Of a stretch of DNA of 43,373 nucleotides, positions 41,885-43,373 are shown one piece after another; position 1 is the first letter of the stretch, and every line of letters starts with the position of its first letter. The notes beneath the pieces are model-generated. The model was not told the origin of the DNA, did no database searches, and saw only the letters and a list, made by a program, of their open reading frames with translations. The stretch is from Clostridia bacterium (GTDB taxonomy: Bacteria; Bacillota; Clostridia; Christensenellales; Aristaeellaceae). The stretch is taken from the NCBI GenBank assembly GCA_017543905.1, contig JAFYFC010000011.1, positions 1 to 43,373 on the forward strand, given 5' to 3'. A program made the translations under genes and the position numbers.

Positions 41885-41930
41885 TGATGAGGTGGCCTTT
41901 CGCTTCCTATACACGCTTCTTTCCGTCACC

Positions 41931-43100
41931 CTACACCGCTTCGATCTCTTCCTTTAATATATCTATCGCGGCATCGAGCTCTTCGAACGTGATCGTCAGC
42001 GGCGGCAGCAGACGTATTTTGGTCTTTGCCGTCAGCACCAGCACGCCGCGCGAAAGACACGCGTTTGCGATGTCCGCGGCGCTGCGCTCGGTCTCCAGAC
42101 CCAGCATAAGGCCCATTCCGCTTATGCTTTTAAGCCCGCGCGCGCCGTTAAGCTTATTTATGATGAAGGCGCTTTTCTCCCTCACGCCTTCAAGCAGCGC
42201 GTCGTCTATGCGCTCGAGTATGCTTATCGCGCCCGCGCACGCGGCGGGATTGCCGCCGAAGGTGGAGCCGTGGTCGCCGTAGGAGAGGGTGTGCTCCGCC
42301 TTTTCGCCGATCAGGCACGCGCCGATGGGCAGGCCGCCGCCCAGTCCCTTCGCGGTGGTCACGACGTCCGGCGTGCGCTCGAAATTCATATACGAATACA
42401 GTCTGCCCGTGCGCCCGTTGCCCGTCTGCACCTCGTCCACAATGAACAGCATATCCTTTTCCGCGCAAAGCTGCTGTATGCCCTTCACGAAGCCGTAGGT
42501 AAGCGGCATCACGCCGCCCTCGCCCTGTATCATTTCGACCATTACCGCGCAGCAGCCGTTTTCTTCAGATAGTCTTCTGACGTCCGCAAGGTCGTTGGCC
42601 TCTGCGTATACGAACCCGGGCGTGAAGGGGCCGAAATACTTGTGAAAATGGTCCTGACCCGTCGCGGAGAGCATCGTGACCGTGCGGCCGTGAAAGCTGT
42701 TTTTAAGCGTGATCACCGTAGAATGGCTCTCGCCGCCGTATTTGTCGTATGCGTATTTGCGCGCGACCTTCACCGCGCATTCGTTCGCTTCCGCGCCGGA
42801 ATTTGCGAAGAATACTTTTTTAAGACCGGTGCGCTCGCACAAAAGCTGCGCAAGGCGCGCGCAGGGCTCGGTGTGGTACAGGTTAGAGGAATGCGGCAGA
42901 GCGTCCAGCTGGGCAGTCACCGCGCGCTTCCACTCTTCGTCGCCGTAGCCGAATATATTAACCGCGATGCCGCTGCCGAGGTCTGTGTATTCGCGCCCCG
43001 CGTCGTCCCACGCGCGCGCGCCGCTGCCCATGACCAGCGCCACCGGAAACCGCCTGTATGTGCCCGCTACGTACGCTTTGTCTGTTTCTATAATGTTCAT
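41931..43100 (-). CDS. argD: Acetylornithine aminotransferase
   Basis: 389 residues from ATG 43100, chosen because AAGGAG lies 7 bases upstream; earlier in-frame ATGs at 43127 and 43157 lack a site. Class III aminotransferase: FFANSGAEANECAVKVAR, NSFHGRTVTMLSATGQ, FIVDEVQTGNGRTGR and the PLP lysine in TTAKGLGGGLPIGA. It makes N-acetylornithine from the semialdehyde in arginine synthesis; ArgD may also act on succinyl-diaminopimelate. No other arg gene lies in the window. Own promoter directly upstream. Confidence 0.9.
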   Translation of the reverse strand: MNIIETDKAYVAGTYRRFPVALVMGSGARAWDDAGREYTDLGSGIAVNIFGYGDEEWKRAVTAQLDALPHSSNLYHTEPCARLAQLLCERTGLKKVFFANSGAEANECAVKVARKYAYDKYGGESHSTVITLKNSFHGRTVTMLSATGQDHFHKYFGPFTPGFVYAEANDLADVRRLSEENGCCAVMVEMIQGEGGVMPLTYGFVKGIQQLCAEKDMLFIVDEVQTGNGRTGRLYSYMNFERTPDVVTTAKGLGGGLPIGACLIGEKAEHTLSYGDHGSTFGGNPAACAGAISILERIDDALLEGVREKSAFIINKLNGARGLKSISGMGLMLGLETERSAADIANACLSRGVLVLTAKTKIRLLPPLTITFEELDAAIDILKEEIEAV

Positions 43101-43128
43101 AAAGCTCTCCTTGGGAATGTTTTGCATT

Positions 43129-43157
43129 ATTATACCACCGGATGTATAAATATGCAA
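43129..43157 (-). promoter_or_regulatory. Promoter of argD
   Basis: Minus strand TTGCAT (43152-43157), a 17-base spacer, TATAAT (43129-43134), with TGG before the -10. No arginine-box-like palindrome is evident. Confidence 0.75.
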
Positions 43158-43244
43158 TTTAAGTTTTGTATTCTTTTTTTTGGCGCAAAAATGCGGAAAT
43201 CGGGCTCTTTCCGTTAACCCTCTGTAAATTCAGCAAAAGAGGTA

Positions 43245-43373
43245 TTGACAAGTGGGTAGGGTTGTAGTAATATACACAAGCTGTCCGCGAGGAACGGCTC
43301 GGGGGCTTGGGTTTAAGCCCGCTGAGCGGGGAGACGGGACGGCGACGGACCTTGAAAACGATACAGAGAACTA
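43245..43373 (+). promoter_or_regulatory. Probable rRNA operon promoter and 5' leader (16S expected beyond right edge)
   Basis: TTGACA (43245-43250), a 17-base spacer, TAATAT (43268-43273). The transcript would begin near 43280 with a structured GC-rich leader (GGGCTT...AAGCCC hairpin) and end in the window with ACCTTGAAAACGATACAGAG, a sequence of the type found just before 16S rRNA in Clostridia. The 16S gene itself is not in the window. Confidence 0.65.

Overview
The window looks like a chromosome segment of a GC-rich, anaerobic, low-copy-IS member of the Firmicutes (Clostridia; Christensenellales-like gut lineages would fit, but this is inference). The signs are strong AGGAGG-type ribosome sites, sigma-A promoters (TTGACA-17-TATAAT type), many BspA-type leucine-rich-repeat surface proteins, MtaA/UroD-type methyltransferases, a FeoA-FeoB fusion, COG1313-type radical SAM proteins and an L10-leader-controlled rplJL operon.

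Layout. 1-5.4 kb: three secreted LRR (BspA-like) proteins plus an LRR remnant; the first runs off the left edge. 5.5-8.8 kb (minus): a UroD/MtaA-family protein and a secreted SGNH hydrolase in one operon. 9.0-10.0 kb: recO and a tRNA-Ser(CGA). 10.0-11.7 kb: an AT-rich accessory patch with a GNAT acetyltransferase, inverted repeats, a possible tRNA-end remnant and a truncated AAA ATPase. 11.7-14.1 kb: a secreted beta-propeller-like protein and a cysteine desulfurase fragment broken by a repeat element. 14.1-17.0 kb (minus): degV and an AbrB-ABC ATPase-permease operon with a 25-bp operator. 17.3-21.8 kb: tldD-pmbA, a VanZ-like protein, a flavodoxin and a GNAT with an extra N-terminal domain. 21.9-24.9 kb (minus): arsR with an ABC half-transporter, and an SH3-repeat protein. 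25.2-27.9 kb: a second UroD-family protein, the L10 leader with rplJ-rplL, and a MazG-like protein. 28.4-33.5 kb: radical SAM, MBL hydrolase, CPBP protease, rlmH, a SpoU methyltransferase and a HEAT-like protein. 33.5-36.4 kb (minus): feoAB, a short FeoB-associated Cys-rich protein and its HMA-fused paralogue. 36.6-41.6 kb: gltX, a phosphodiesterase-family protein, a P1B-type ATPase homologue that has lost its catalytic motifs, and an RbsD/FucU mutarotase. 41.9-43.1 kb (minus): argD. The right edge carries a strong promoter and a leader that looks like the start of an rRNA operon.

Most of the window is ordinary housekeeping and transport. The least expected items are (a) the intact 629-codon P-type ATPase homologue lacking the actuator TGE, DKTGT and GDGxND motifs, (b) a 100-bp hairpin repeat present in inverted copies at 28.2 and 41.8 kb whose main differences are compensatory base pairs, with a related element that truncates a cysteine desulfurase at 14.0 kb, (c) a tandem duplication of the FeoB-associated protein with fusion of one copy to a heavy-metal-binding domain, (d) a probable leaderless mRNA for the radical SAM gene, and (e) helically phased iterons ahead of a truncated ATPase.

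All statements come from reading the sequence; no database search was run.
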